A DNA stretch of 64,000 nt. It comes from Anodontia alba (taxonomy: Eukaryota; Mollusca; Bivalvia; Lucinida; Lucinidae). The notes below the pieces were generated by a model, which was not told the DNA's origin, made no database searches, and worked only from the letters and a program-made list of their open reading frames with translations. This document shows, in pieces, positions 53,281 to 63,334 of the stretch. Position 1 is the first letter of the stretch, and each line of letters opens with the position of its first letter. The position numbers and the translations under genes were made by a program. Location of the stretch: NCBI GenBank assembly GCA_964016985.1, contig OZ024828.1, positions 86,382,308-86,446,307 of the forward strand, given 5' to 3'.

Positions 53281-53431
53281 GGAAGAATTTCGTAGGGACT
53301 CAACAAGTTCGAATTAGCCATGGTAAACGAGCCATCTGTGTTCGAGCTATTGAGGTTCGACTAATTTGAAGCTCTATATGAATTAAGAGTAAGGCTTTGA
53401 ATTAAAGGTGAGGCTTTTTGCAAGAAAAACT

Positions 53432-53878
<447 letters not shown>

Positions 53879-53884
53879 ACTGGT

Positions 53885-54098
53885 TTAACCCTAGTCCTGC
53901 TGAACTCGGATATGTCCTGCCTTTGCAAACAGTGTAGATCCAGATCAGCTGGCTTCTGAAGAAGCCAACTGATCTGGATATGCACTGTTTGCAATTAAGT
54001 ATGTGAATTTATATCAACAATCTGGATCAAGTAATCTGACTGGCTGAAAATTTGAAATGGGTGTGGCATCTTAATTTATTCAGCATGGCAAGGGTTAA
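53885..54098 (-). mobile_element. TTAA-flanked MITE, family P1
   Basis: TTAA at 53885-53888 and 54095-54098; ends CCCTAGTCCTGCTGAACTCG and CAGCATGGCAAGGG. Core GATCCAGATCAGCTGGCTTC and inverse. Confidence 0.8.
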
Positions 54099-54107
54099 GA
54101 CCTCAAG

Positions 54108-54310
54108 TACACCACAACCTCTTTATAACACTATTGTTGTTAGTTATACCATCGTGTTATATCCAAACAAAAATGTATAGATTATATAGAAAAATGACCA
54201 TTTATGGTCATTTTTCTATATAATCAATACATTTTTGGGATCCATTTTTGAATCGTGCTGTATCCAAAACCGCTTTATAACAAACCGTGTTATAAAGAGG
54301 TTAATGTGTA
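54108..54310. mobile_element. TA-flanked palindromic MITE, sister of 8269-8490
   Basis: TA at both ends; CACCACAACCTCTTTATAAC and the inverse of GTTATAAAGAGGTTAATGTG. Core GATTATATAGAAAAATGACC and its inverse GGTCATTTTTCTATATAATC is a better palindrome than at 8269. Confidence 0.75.
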
Positions 54311-54320
54311 GTTTTCAACT

Positions 54321-54490
54321 GACTGCTCCAAGGTGGTTCCTTTGCTGCACCTCTTCTTTATTCACGTGTCAGTGGTTTCATATGTACATGAGGCATTTGT
54401 TTTGTCATTGTTTCTTCCTCGTCTCTTCTTCTCTTGGTGCCTCAGGAAAGCTGTGCTTCGTGATTGTGGCATTTCCTGGGTAGCTTCACT
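54321..54490 (+). repeat. Dispersed repeat shared with 8095-8247
   Basis: TTCTTTATTCACGTGTCAGT, GTGGTTTCATATGTACATGA, CTTCCTCGTCTCTTCTTCTC, GTGCCTCAGGAAAGC, TTCGTGATTGTGGCATTTCC. No coding evidence for the 62- and 82-codon frames here. Confidence 0.6.
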
Positions 54491-54498
54491 TGTATTCT

Positions 54499-54725
54499 TT
54501 AACCCATTAAAGACTGAATAAACTCTCCCACATTATATATTGGAAGAGTCCATTTTCAATTTTAGGTATGTCCAGCTATATTATATAGATATTCCTACAG
54601 AAAAATGGTTGAACTATTTGCAAACAGTGGAGATCCTGATTAGATTCCCATTCTGTGGCGTATGAGCTGGGTCTGCACTGTTTGCCAGTTACCTGTTTAG
54701 GGGTCTCCAGTCTTCAATGAGTTAA
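54499..54725 (-). mobile_element. TTAA-flanked MITE, family P3
   Basis: TTAA at 54499-54502 and 54722-54725; CCCATTAAAGACTGAATAAA at the left and AGTCTTCAATGAG at the right. TATATTGGAAGAGTCCATTT and TTTGCAAACAGTGGAGATCC as in other P3 copies. Confidence 0.75.
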
Positions 54726-54899
54726 AAGTATGCCTGGATCAAAAATATTCATGGTGAAATACAAGTTTTTAAAATTTCCTCTTTCAGGAGTATAGACCTG
54801 TTGCTTCACAACCAATAAACACTAAGAACCAATAACTACCTCCTCCATTTTATATGCAACCCTTGACATTATTATTATTATTTTTTTTTTTTTAATTCA

Positions 54900-55112
54900 T
54901 TAACACTCAAACTGCTGCGAAAATTTGTAGAAGAAAACATTCTAAAATTGATTTTGCTATTTTTCAGATAAAACAATACCTGACCTTTCATGTGAATTGT
55001 CTACCAGCAGATAATTCTCATGAAATGTCTATGAAAATCCAAAAAACTAAAAAAAAGAAAAAAATCAAAATATCATCTGCTGCAGCTGTGATTATAGCCC
55101 TTTAAAGATTAA
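54900..55112. mobile_element. P2-ended MITE with CATGTGAATTGTC core
   Basis: TTAA at 54900-54903 and 55109-55112; CACTCAAACTGCTGCG and ATTATAGCCCTTTAAAGA at the ends. Core CTTTCATGTGAATTGTC / AATTCTCATGAAATG. It ends about 50 bp from the donor of the upstream CaMKI exon. Confidence 0.65.
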
Positions 55113-55163
55113 CAATGTCCAGGAATATTTCACTGTGATTTTATAAAACAAGTTTCTACTTAC

Positions 55164-55238
55164 AATTCCATAATTAAGTAGACATATGATTTATCTTCAA
55201 AGACATCTGTCAGTCTCACGATGTTTGGATGATCTAAC
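55164..55238 (-). CDS. CAMK1: CaMKI-like kinase, exon with HPNIV / hinge (partial gene)
   Basis: A 75-bp exon on the minus strand encoding LDHPNIVRLTDVFEDKSYVY then LIME and two bases of Leu. HPNIV precedes beta-strand 4; LIMEL forms the hinge between kinase lobes. Acceptor CTTGTTTCAG, donor GTAAGTAG. It is the most upstream exon I can find: exons for the glycine-rich loop and the ATP-binding Lys should lie further right, beyond 64000. Phases (1 base in, 2 out) agree with exon 49272-49410. Confidence 0.88.
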
Positions 55239-55630
55239 CTGAAACAAGAATAATATATGTAAGGGCAAATTCATAATTAATCTGTTGTTTGATGATTTAG
55301 TGGTCATCCATTAAAGGTAAGCATTTCTTTTCTGAGTACTCCGGTTTCCTCCACTACGGAAGATCACCAAATGCCAACATCTGCATCTTCGAGGATGCAT
55401 TTGTAAGTTCACTGAGTTTTTTGTGTAATTCAAGTAAAATAAATAAAGTTTTAACTTTATTTAAGAAATGGATCAGCTCTAGCAGTGATTTGTTGAGTAA
55501 TAAATCACTGTTTGAAGGTCAGTTTGTAAAGTAGATGAAATAATGAGCGAGCAGCATGAGTGATTTATCTACTTACAACTAATGCACAAACTGTGATTTA
55601 TTGCTCAACAAATCATGCACAAGAACTGAC
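55239..55630 (-). other. CaMKI intron with an inverted repeat
   Basis: AGTGATTTGTTGAGTAATAA (55491) pairs with TTATTGCTCAACAAATCA near 55597. Between them lie ATGAGCGAGCAGCATGAG and AAGTAGATGAAATAATG. Possibly a degenerate MITE. TACTCCGGTTTCCTCCACTA at 55338 is otherwise unexplained. Confidence 0.45.
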
Positions 55631-55932
55631 CTATTTTAATTCTAACACATAGAAAACAACAAAAAAGTAATCGTATCCTTCAGATTCTTCCAACTTTCCA
55701 CCATCGCATAAAGAAATCTCACCAACAGTTTTGACTGTAACGTTGTTGTTTAACATGCACTTCTGGCATTGTTGACAAGAGAAAAATGGCGTTACACTGT
55801 CTAACGTCGTGGAAACAAAGACTGGCATCAATGGAACCACGCCAGATAGCGTCGCGTGCTTCTACCCAGTTATTTGTTGCAGAATAAATCACTGAATTTA
55901 ACCATTGGCTATATAGGAGAGGAGTGTTAGAA
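55631..55932 (-). pseudogene. Possible coding fragment of unknown family
   Basis: Two overlapping minus-strand frames cover this block. One has PFFSCQQCQKCMLNNNV, a CxxCxxC metal-binding-like motif, then GGKLEESEGYDYFF; the other has NNWVEARDAIWRGSIDASL upstream. They would join with a frame change near 55800. Base composition is less AT-rich than the surroundings and it is not obviously repeated here. It could be a decayed transposon or retrocopy fragment. I do not recognise it. Confidence 0.35.
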
Positions 55933-56490
55933 CTAGACAAAGTGCCCAGTGGAGCACGTATACCCCCGACCCCAGTGCTACCGCCACTTTTTAAAGAGCA
56001 CAAAGTATGTAGCTGTGACTCTGGAGATGACAGTTGTATGCTATATGTTATAACATTGAAAAAAATTCAATCACAAATAATATGAAGCCCTTGACCTCAA
56101 AGGTCAGGCACAGGTGCAGGGATTGAGCTAAATAAAACTTTAGCCCTATAACTATCACCATATACCAGTGAATTCAATGAGTCTTTATAATATAAGCAAA
56201 AATGACATTTGTATGAGAAGTCTGTGACCTTGACTTAAAAGCTACGCCCCAGCTTGGGGATGGTGCCAAGAAAAACTTTAGACCTATATATACCATCATG
56301 CTAAATATTAATGAAACCAACGAAAGGGTCTTCATAATACGAACGAACATATGAACAAACGAACAAACATACGAACGAACGAACATACGTACGAACGAAC
56401 GAACAGACAAATGGAAAAGCGAAAACTATATACCCCCACATACTTCGTATGTCGGAGGTATAACCACATACTTCGTATGTCGGGGGTATA
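55933..56490 (+). mobile_element. Short copy of the 5380-7150 element family
   Basis: CTAGACAAAGTGCCCAGTGG, CGTATACCCCCGA, then the unique region up to GGTGCAGGGATTGAGC, matching 5380-5700. Only about one core unit remains, then ACGAACGAACATACG and the 3' hairpin ACATACTTCGTATGTCGG. The hairpin is present twice in a row (56437-56462, 56465-56490). Confidence 0.75.
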
Positions 56491-56496
56491 ACTAGT

Positions 56497-56690
56497 GTTT
56501 CATGTCTCTTTAAACATTATTTGCCATACTGAAGAGATAATGGCCTAATAATGAAAAGCTCTGTGCAATGAAGCACCATACAGTCACAAGTTGAACATCG
56601 CAATTAGCAGGATTCAGAACCAGGACCTCTTGATCAGATGTCAGGAGCACTAATCGCTCAGCCACCCAGACATTTCTAGTATTTCTTTAC
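56497..56690 (-). mobile_element. tRNA-derived SINE (SINE3)
   Basis: On the minus strand GTCTGGGTGGCTGAGCGATT (A box) and GAGGTCCTGGTTCTGAATCC (B box) resemble a tRNA-Leu/Ser-type head. The body includes GTGTTTCATGTCTCTTTAAA and CACCATACAGTCACAAGTTG on the plus strand. Related to 63335-63660. Confidence 0.65.
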
Positions 56691-56955
56691 ACAACTTATA
56701 TCATCTGGAAAACTAAATGAGCTAAAAAATGGTCAAATAAAGCATTTTTCTAGTTCTTTATATGGGGTGAGGGGTGGTACTGTATGAAACTATGGACCAA
56801 TATCTACCAACTGTCCAACTTTGAACTAAATTCCACAAAGGGTTTGGGTAATATGACTTTTTAACTCATCCCCAGAAGGGTAAGTGCCAAATAGACTTTA
56901 CCACTTAGCATGCTCGTTAAGAGTTTAAGTAGTCCAAATTATGTAACATTATCCC
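56691..56955 (-). other. CaMKI upstream intron, nothing clear
   Basis: GGACCAATATCTACCAACTG and GACTTTTTAACTCATCCCC recall tandem-core units, but no array or ends are visible. CTTAGCATGCTCGTTAAGAG at 56905 resembles a P4 end. Confidence 0.35.
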
Positions 56956-57500
56956 CATGGGATATTTTAAATGGCTCCGTCAATCCATCCATCTGTCACA
57001 CTATCTCCACCTAAACCACTGGGCGGATTTAACCAAGCTTGCTACAGGACTTCCCCAAATGGTAAGGGTGTGCGAGAGCAACAGAGTTTTTCCTTCTATC
57101 CATCCATCTGTCCATCAAGCTATCTCCTCCTAAACCACTGGGTTAACCCTTGTCCTGCTGAATAAATTAAGATGCCAGGCCTACTTCTAATTTTAAGCCA
57201 ATCAGGTTACTTGATCCAGATTGTTGCAATAAATTTGCATACTTGATGGCAAACAGTGCAGATCCAGATCAGTTGGCTTCTTCAGAAGCCAACTGATCTG
57301 GATCTACACTGTTTGAAAAAAGCAGGACAAGGGTTAAATTTAAATAAACTTGCTATATGACTTTCTCACCTGGTTAGGGTGTGTGAGAGCAACATTATTT
57401 TTCCATCTGTCCATCCATCCATCATGCTATCAGCAACATTAGCACCAAGCATGAAGATTTGTGATGGTATGCCATCGACTGCCCAATCTAATTTTTTCTT
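56956..57500. repeat. Fragment of the 125-bp array (see 23.6 kb), split by a MITE
   Basis: CCATCTGTCACACTATCTCC, GCTTGCTACAGGACTTCCCC, GGTAAGGGTGTGCGAGAGCA; resumes after 57337 with AATAAACTTGCTATATGACT and GTGTGTGAGAGCAACATTAT, ending at GTGATGGTATGCCATCGACT as at 24410. Confidence 0.7.
57143..57337 (+). mobile_element. TTAA-flanked MITE, family P1, in array unit
   Basis: TTAA at 57143-57146 and 57334-57337; CCCTTGTCCTGCTGAATAAA at the left, AGCAGGACAAGGG at the right (near-perfect inverse). Core GATCCAGATCAGTTGGCTTC. It interrupts AACCACTGGG...AATTTAAATAAACTTGC, a motif uninterrupted in other units. Confidence 0.85.
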
Positions 57501-57955
57501 ATTTTCTGGGATAAAAAAAATATCATGAATTTGTCATCAGCTAAACTTGCCCAGAAAGTGGTAAAGATTAAGTAAATATAAAACTTTTCTTATATTTGTT
57601 CTGATAAAAATGTGTTCATTCAAATCCTCTCATCTGGTAACATACGAAATGATTCATATTGAAAAGCTACATCCCATTTTCTGTGACAATAAATCAGTGG
57701 CTGGGTTGCAGTGAAGTTTCAGGTGGAGTTGTGAAAATTTTCACCTAAAGATTGCTCATGTGGCAGACTACTAGGATAACCGATGCAGACATTTATAGGA
57801 CCAGCCTGAAATATTACATGATGATATCAGGAGATATCTCATAACAAAAGGTTGGTGCTCATAAACTAGAAAAAACAAATCTGACATTCAATAATATCAG
57901 TGGAAACAAACAAACCAATACAATATACACAGTCAAGACCACGACTCCCACTATT
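57501..57955 (-). other. Unexplained sequence upstream of the first visible CaMKI exon
   Basis: Searched for kinase N-lobe motifs on the minus strand without success. CTTATTTTCTGGGATAAAAA, TTTGTCATCAGCTAAACTTG and CCCAGAAAGTGGTAAAGATT at 57495-57570 are the right arm of a P4 element. The rest is unrecognised. Confidence 0.4.
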
Positions 57956-58154
57956 AAACTTTTCCACTCTCTGGGCCAATTCAGCAGATGACAAATTGAT
58001 AACATTGTTTATTTTTTCCAGAAAACAGGATTAGACATTTCTTGCAAAAAGCTAATTTGCATGAAATGTCTAAACCTTTTTCCAGGGAAAACTAAAAAAA
58101 CATATTTCAAAATGTCATCTGCTAAAAGTTTTACCCAGAGTGCTAAGTGTTAAG
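57956..58154. mobile_element. Palindromic MITE, family P4
   Basis: CTCTCTGGGCCAATTCAGCA, TTCCAGAAAACAGGATTAGA, TAATTTGCATGAAATGTCTA, AATGTCATCTGCTAAAAGTT and CAGAGTGCTAAGTGTTAA. Confidence 0.7.
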
Positions 58155-58375
58155 AGCACCATCTGCCAGTCCAAAATGGTTTCTTTCTTCTAATTCAATA
58201 TTCAATATTAAGACCATTCCACTAAGACCACTTTTAGGCAGTCCCAAAGGATTTGATAGCGGAATTTTAGTGTAAAACACAAACTATAACACTTTTTTTT
58301 TATGGAGAAAATATTGCTTGACATTTCAAGTGAATCATCTGCCTAGTAGACATTATACAGAATGCCGTTGTTTCT

Positions 58376-58655
58376 TGGGCACAGTCAATACTGTTAAGAT
58401 CATGTCCAGCTGGTCAGTTTACCTAACCACATTTTTCCTAGGCAGGCTTAGTCTTCTAAGCAATTAACCAGTACTTGTGCACATTCTTTAGCCAGGAACT
58501 GACAACTGTCCTTCTTGAATCAGCAGAAGGGGGATAATGACTGCAGAAAATATTTGATGATCAGTCTTCACAAAAAAAAAAATGTTGCCAGACCCGGTGG
58601 GGGTCGAAACTGCAACCTCCTGATCACCATTGGAAGTGCCTTGGCTGACATATCA
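58376..58655 (-). mobile_element. SINE1, diverged
   Basis: GGGCACAGTCAATACTGTTA, GGTCAGTTTACCTAACCACA, AGGCAGGCTTAGTCTTCTAA, GACCCGGTGGGGGTCGAAAC, then GATCACCATTGGAAGTGCCT. The head is altered and partly lost at CCTTGGCTGACATATCAGC. Confidence 0.75.
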
Positions 58656-58899
58656 GCTGGCATATCTATGTAGCTTGATGAAGGTCTTCACTGATATTTT
58701 ACAGAAAAATTGGATATCGCAGAATATATCATTGGACTACAAAGGCTTAAATGATACTGTGTGTCATTGCTGGCTGAAATGTATCTTTACTATTTACATA
58801 TGTACTAATAACACCTTTTCCCATGGAATTACTATGGTAATAGCAACTTTCATTTCATGTCATAATCCATGATGCTACTTCTAGCAGATGATCCTACAT

Positions 58900-59045
58900 A
58901 GCTCTAGATAAGAGGGGTATTCAGATAAATACTGTACTTATTTCTCCATGAAAATATGTTTTGGGTACTCATTAGAAGTGCCTCAGCGAGGTACTTCTAA
59001 TGAGTACCCACAATATATGTTTTTTAGAATATATTTAGCTGATAC
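58900..59045. mobile_element. Family H hairpin
   Basis: ATAGCTCTAGATAAGAGGGG, TTATTTCTCCATGAAAATAT, GGGTACTCATTAGAAGTGCC and its inverse, CACAATATATGTTTTTTAGA. Confidence 0.65.
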
Positions 59046-59097
59046 CCAACTTCCCTGAACTACTCCTAGTAAACTGCTTTCAAAACCAATAACAGAG

Positions 59098-59316
59098 TAC
59101 CATATTTACCAATTATATTCGGACAGACAGACCTGAGCAAACAGTGTAGACCCAGATGAGATGCTGCAGAATGCAGCATCTCATCAGGGTCTACACTATT
59201 TGCCACTCATCCAGCAATTTTTAGACACAACATCAGGTAGTAAATGTACTTGTTCAAATTTAAGAACAAGTATGGTACAGAGTTGAGGTGTCCAAATACT
59301 AAAGGTAAATACGGTA
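59098..59316. mobile_element. TA-flanked MITE, family TA1
   Basis: TACCATATTTACC at the left, GGTAAATACGGTA at the right. Core GTGTAGACCCAGATGAGATG, CTGCAGAATGCAG and inverse; CCACTCATCCAGCAATTTTT and AACATCAGGTAGTAAATGTA as in 31264-31483. Confidence 0.8.
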
Positions 59317-59535
59317 AAGAACATGCCACAATGACTTTTCAAATATTTTTGTGCATGTGTTCAATTGTTCATTTACAGAAAGAGAATATTTCCTCATTTG
59401 TTTTGTTCATGTAGGCCTAGCAATATCACCTGATAAATACCCTATTTACCTTAAATATTTCTTTACCTCAACTACTCACAGCATATGTTTTCATGAAGAG
59501 ATAAGAAAAATATTGATCTGGATATCCACAACTTA

Positions 59536-59837
59536 TTTGTTCGTTTGTGTTGAGGTTTTACGGCCCAATTAACCCAATGGGGTCATGTTGAGCATGGTCA
59601 GTTAACCTTACCACACATTTACTCTAAGCCATTAACCAGTATTGTGCAAATTCAGAAACTGACAACTGCCCTTCTTGAATCAACGGAAGGCTGTGACTGA
59701 CCACAGAAATTATTTTATGATGAGTCATTATGACTGAAATGGATCTTAACTGTTTACATATGTACTGAGTTGCTGAGCCGGGGTGGGTTGAACCATCACC
59801 AGTCAGACGCACATCCAATGAGCCATTGAGGCCGGCT
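59536..59837 (-). mobile_element. SINE1 with 9-bp target duplication
   Basis: Flanked by CACAACTTA at 59527-59535 and 59838-59846. Tail GTTTGTGTTGAGGTTTTACG; head GGGTGGGTTGAACC and GCCATTGAGGCCGGC. A segment near 59740 (GACTGAAATGGATCTTAACT, TTTACATATGTACTGAG) is not SINE and resembles 58770-58810, a patch of foreign sequence. Confidence 0.8.
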
Positions 59838-59974
59838 CACAACTTAATTTGAACTGTCATAATAACCCCAAGTATTGGGACAGACAGGCCTGGGCAAATA
59901 GTGTACACTCGACTAGACCCAGCAGGCACGACTTTTATTCAATGTCACATGAATGTCATGATGTTGCATCACCA

Positions 59975-60188
59975 TTAACCCTTGTCCTGCTGAATAAATT
60001 AAGACGTTATACTCACTTCAAATTTTCAGCCAATCAGATTGCTTGATCCAAATTGTTGCTATTAATTCACATACTTTATGGCAAACAGTGCAGATCCAGA
60101 TCAGCTGGCTTCTTCAGAAGCTAACTGATCTGGATCTACACTGTTTGCAAAGACCGGGTATATCTGGGTTCAGCAGGACAAAGGTTAA
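59975..60188 (+). mobile_element. TTAA-flanked MITE, family P1
   Basis: TTAA at 59975-59978 and 60185-60188; CCCTTGTCCTGCTGAATAAA and CAGCAGGACAAAGG. Core GATCCAGATCAGCTGGCTTC and inverse. Confidence 0.85.
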
Positions 60189-60359
60189 TGCGACATTGTA
60201 TAAATGCTGTGACACTGCATTGATGTTAATCTCACACTGTATAAACGCCATGTGCCTGCTGGAGATTAGATGCCGCATAAATATTCAACAGGTGGTAAAA
60301 TGCTTGTTGAACAGTGGAATTTACATTCATTCAAATATATATTGGGTAAATATGGTAAC

Positions 60360-60597
60360 CTTTACCACTTACTGGGTTAATTCAGTAGTCAACAAATTGA
60401 TATTTTTCTAATTTTTCCCAGAAAATAGGCTTTGGCTTTTCATGCAAATAGTCTCCTTATTCCCAAAAAATCAGTTTTGGCATTTCTTAGGAGACAATTT
60501 GCACAAAAAGCCAAAGCCTACTTTCAGGGAAAAATAAGAAAAATATTTCAAAATGTTGTCTGCTGATATTTCTACCAAGTATGCTAAGTGTTAAACA
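60360..60597. mobile_element. Palindromic MITE, family P4, with internal duplication
   Basis: CTTTACCACTTACTGGGTTA, TTTTCCCAGAAAATAGGCTT, TGGCTTTTCATGCAAATAGT; an extra TTCCCAAAAAATCAGTTTTG block precedes AGGAGACAATTTGCACAAAA and AAAGCCAAAGCCTACTTTC. Ends GTTGTCTGCTGATATTTC and GTATGCTAAGTGTTAA. Confidence 0.65.
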
Positions 60598-60946
60598 AAC
60601 TGGCAGCAGTATGGCCATCTCTAGTGTGTTTCCCTCAACTATTGCACAGATATCTCCCAAATAAAGTATTTGCTGCAAACAAGAAGTTAATTTAATACTT
60701 GAACAAAATTCCAGCATCATAAATGGCACCATTGTTGAATATACAGACTCATTACTTCAACTACACTATATTCTCATCAATCCCCTCGTCTCTATACAAT
60801 CACAACAAGAGTCTGTCGTAATTTTATAACCAGCATTATTGTTGTCTGGACCAGAAATCCACTCCTGGGAATCACATCTAAATCCCATCTGATTTCAGAC
60901 AAACACTTGTACCATGAAATCTTTCTCTAATACTGTATTTATGACT
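60598..60946 (-). other. Unexplained upstream sequence
   Basis: An 81-codon minus-strand frame (60487-60732) crosses the P4 border and is not supported. I find no kinase N-lobe motif. Looks like unique intron or upstream sequence. Confidence 0.35.
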
Positions 60947-61462
60947 AACCCTGGTCTTGCTGAACCTGGATACACCCTGTCTTTGCAAACAGTGTAGATC
61001 CAGATCAGTTGGCATCTTCAGAATTTTGATTGTGGTGCGGTTTAACAAGACGTCAACCCTTGTGGGTCATTTTGTGTCGTCTCCCAGAGAAAGGGAGAAA
61101 AGATAAAAGAGATACATGTAGTAGAGGAGGTGAAAGAGAGGGACAGGGAAGAAAGAGGAACAGGAATGAAAGGGAAAAAACAGAAGAAATAAAAACGTTT
61201 CCCCTCTACCCCTACCTGCTACAAGGTTAGCAAGCCTTGCCCAATTGTAAGCCAATATCAGTTGGATGCCCCAGTGACGTAAGATACACAACACCTTCGC
61301 CACATCCGACCACCCCCAGGCTTCTTCAGAAGCCAACTGATCTGGATCTGCACTGTTTGTCATTTGTATGTGAATTTGTATCAACAACCTAGATCAAGTA
61401 ATATGATTGGCTGAACATCAGAAGTGGGTGTTGCATCTTAATTTACTCAGCATGGCAAGTGT
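60947..61462 (-). mobile_element. P1 MITE interrupted by SINE2
   Basis: Left part CTAACCCTGGTCTTGCTGAA, GTGTAGATCCAGATCAGTTG, GCATCTTCAGAA; right part from 61323 TCTTCAGAAGCCAACTGATC, GGATCTGCACTGTTTG, CAGCATGGCAAGTG. The SINE2 sits in the palindrome centre. Confidence 0.75.
61024..61322. mobile_element. SINE2, inside a palindromic MITE
   Basis: Flanked by TCTTCAGAA at 61015-61023 and 61323-61331. GGTTTAACAAGACGTCAACC, GGGTCATTTTGTGTCGTCTC, GAAAGAGAGGGACAGGGAAG, AGCCTTGCCCAATTGTAAGC, AATATCAGTTGGATGCCCC. Same layout as 22289-22561. Minus-strand 106-codon frame is spurious. Confidence 0.75.
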
Positions 61463-61464
61463 AA

Positions 61465-61725
61465 GTATTTGGACAGACAGGACTTAGCAAACTGCGGATC
61501 CAGCTCAAAATGTTACAGAATGCAGCATCTGACATAGCTCCATTTAAACGGGGTATCCACAAACATTTTCATGATTTCTCCTTGAGAACATATGTTGTAG
61601 GTACTCATAAGAAGTGCTGGTGGAGCTATGGTCAGGTAGTAAATGGACGTTCAAATTTCAGGACAAGTATGGCCAGGGACTGAGTTGTCTAAATGGGTCA
61701 GGTAAATATGCGAAAGAAGTCTTCA
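61465..61725. repeat. Mixed TA1 and H fragments
   Basis: TTTGGACAGACAGGACTTAG, ATGCAGCATCTGACATAGCT (TA1-like), then ATTTCTCCTTGAGAACATAT, TGTAGGTACTCATAAGAAGT (H-like), then GGTCAGGTAGTAAATGG, AATTTCAGGACAAGTATGG, TGAGTTGTCTAAATGGGTCA (TA1-like again). It reads as an H arm lodged in a TA1 copy. Confidence 0.5.
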
Positions 61726-61877
61726 GTAATTAGTGAATGTAAATGCCTGTTCTAATCAGCATGCTCATCCACACAGACTGGTCAGACAAATACGGCACAA
61801 CCTCTCTACAAGACCAACTCGTTTGTTTATTTGTTTGAGTTTTTGCTTAATATCACATCAACCTTTGTAGTTCAAAT

Positions 61878-62600
61878 TTAACCCTTGCAATGCTGAATAA
61901 ATTAAAGGGGAATGCAACCCTAATACAAAATATTTTCACAGTGAAGAACTTAACAAAATGTAAAAATTGATACCAGTTTGATCAAAATCGGTCAAGAAAT
62001 AACAAAATTATTATTGTTTGAAGGATTTTAAATGGCCAACATTGGCGCTGCCATTTTGAATACTTAATGAGATTTCAAGAACTTTTAAACATTAAAATTT
62101 TGGATTATTTTTATAATCAAAGCATTTGCTTTTAGAATATAAGTTGCTTACCACTTTAGGAAAACATGTTCAGAAACATTAAGACAAAATATCCATCTGT
62201 GTGCTGTTTATTTTAATTATGCATATTTAATTTGGGCTGTGTGATGTCACAAAGTCTAAAAATGGTGGCTTCCATGACAGTTGGTGTTCAAATATTTAAA
62301 CTCCAATAACTTTCTAATTTGCTGGTTGATTTTGTTCAAACTTGTATCAATATTTTTGGCTTGGAAGTTCTATCAAAATAGACATACTTTCTTTCTACAT
62401 TGCTTTTCTCTTTAAGATGCCATGCCTACTTCTAACTGTCAGCCAGTCAGATTGCTTGATCCAGGCTGTTGATACAAACTCACATACTGAACGAAAAACA
62501 GAAGCCAACTGATCTTCATCTGCACTGTTTGTCATTAATTATGATTGTGAATTTGTATCAACAACCTGGATCAAGGAATCTGACTGGCTGACAATTAGTA
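61878..62600 (+). mobile_element. P1 MITE interrupted by another TTAA element
   Basis: TTAACCCTTGCAATGCTGAA to ATAAATTAA, then the insert 61902-62415, then GATGCCATGCCTACTTCTAA, CAGTCAGATTGCTTGATCCA. The core is shortened (GAAGCCAACTGATCTTCATC only). Right end decayed near GTAGCTATGGCATCTTTACC. Confidence 0.7.
61902..62415. mobile_element. TTAA-flanked element inserted in P1
   Basis: TTAA at 61902-61905 and 62412-62415. Ends AGGGGAATGCAACCCTAATA and ACATTGCTTTTCTCT, only loosely inverse (AGRGRAAxGCAA). About 510 bp, no frame of note. Inside, GCGCTGCCATTTTGAATAC and GTCTAAAAATGGTGGCTTCC form a loose inverted pair. Other P1 copies read AATAAATTAAGATGCC straight through. Confidence 0.7.
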
Positions 62601-62616
62601 GTAGCTATGGCATCTT

Positions 62617-62975
62617 TACCCTTGTCATGCTGAATAAATTAAGATGCCATGCCCATTTCTAATTTTCAGCCAATCAGATTACTTTATCCAAGTTGTTCAT
62701 ACAAATTCAAATACTCAATGACAAACAGTGCAGATCCAGATCAGTTAGGTTCTTCAGAAGTCAACAAGAGCTGACCCTGGTCCTGCTGAACCCAGATATG
62801 TTCTGCCTTTGCAAAAAGGGCAGATCAAGATCAGTTCTGAAGAAGCCAACTGACCTGGATCTGCACTGTTTTAAAGTATGCAAATTTGTATCAACAATCT
62901 GGATCAAGGAATCTGACTGACTGACAATTAGAAGTGGGCGTGGCATCTTAATTTATTCAGCATAGCAAGGGCAAT
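62617..62975. mobile_element. Two joined P1 MITE pieces
   Basis: ACCCTTGTCATGCTGAATAA, GATCCAGATCAGTTAGGTTC, TTCAGAAGTCAAC; then CTGACCCTGGTCCTGCTGAA, AGAAGCCAACTGACCTGGAT, TCTGACTGACTGACAATTAG, CAGCATAGCAAGGGCAATGG. Two partial copies in opposite orientation, meeting near 62765. Confidence 0.6.
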
Positions 62976-63334
62976 GGTGTCCCAATATTTAGAATAATTA
63001 TGTTACAACAGACTCTATTTGACTTAGTTTTGGTTCTCATAGCTCAGCCTTGTTCTGTTTTGCTCACCCATCTTCTGACAATTTCCGTAATTACCCAAAT
63101 CATTTTGTCCTTACTGTACTTATTCTAATATTAAAACAAGCTACACTGACCAACTGGTGATGTATCTAAAAAGTACTGACTGGATGCCAAACAGTGCAGA
63201 CCTGATCAAACTGCTCCTAAATCTGTCTGTCTGAATATTTAGGGCAAAAAGTATGATAGTATATAGACTATAACAAACTTCATTCTGCCCTCATGTATTG
63301 AACACCAGAACTGTTTCTATTCTGCTGATAGAAT
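62976..63334 (-). other. Upstream sequence with a core fragment
   Basis: AACAGTGCAGACCTGATCAA and ACTGCTCCTAAATCTGTCTG near 63190 are a MITE core scrap. The rest has no recognisable feature. Confidence 0.35.
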
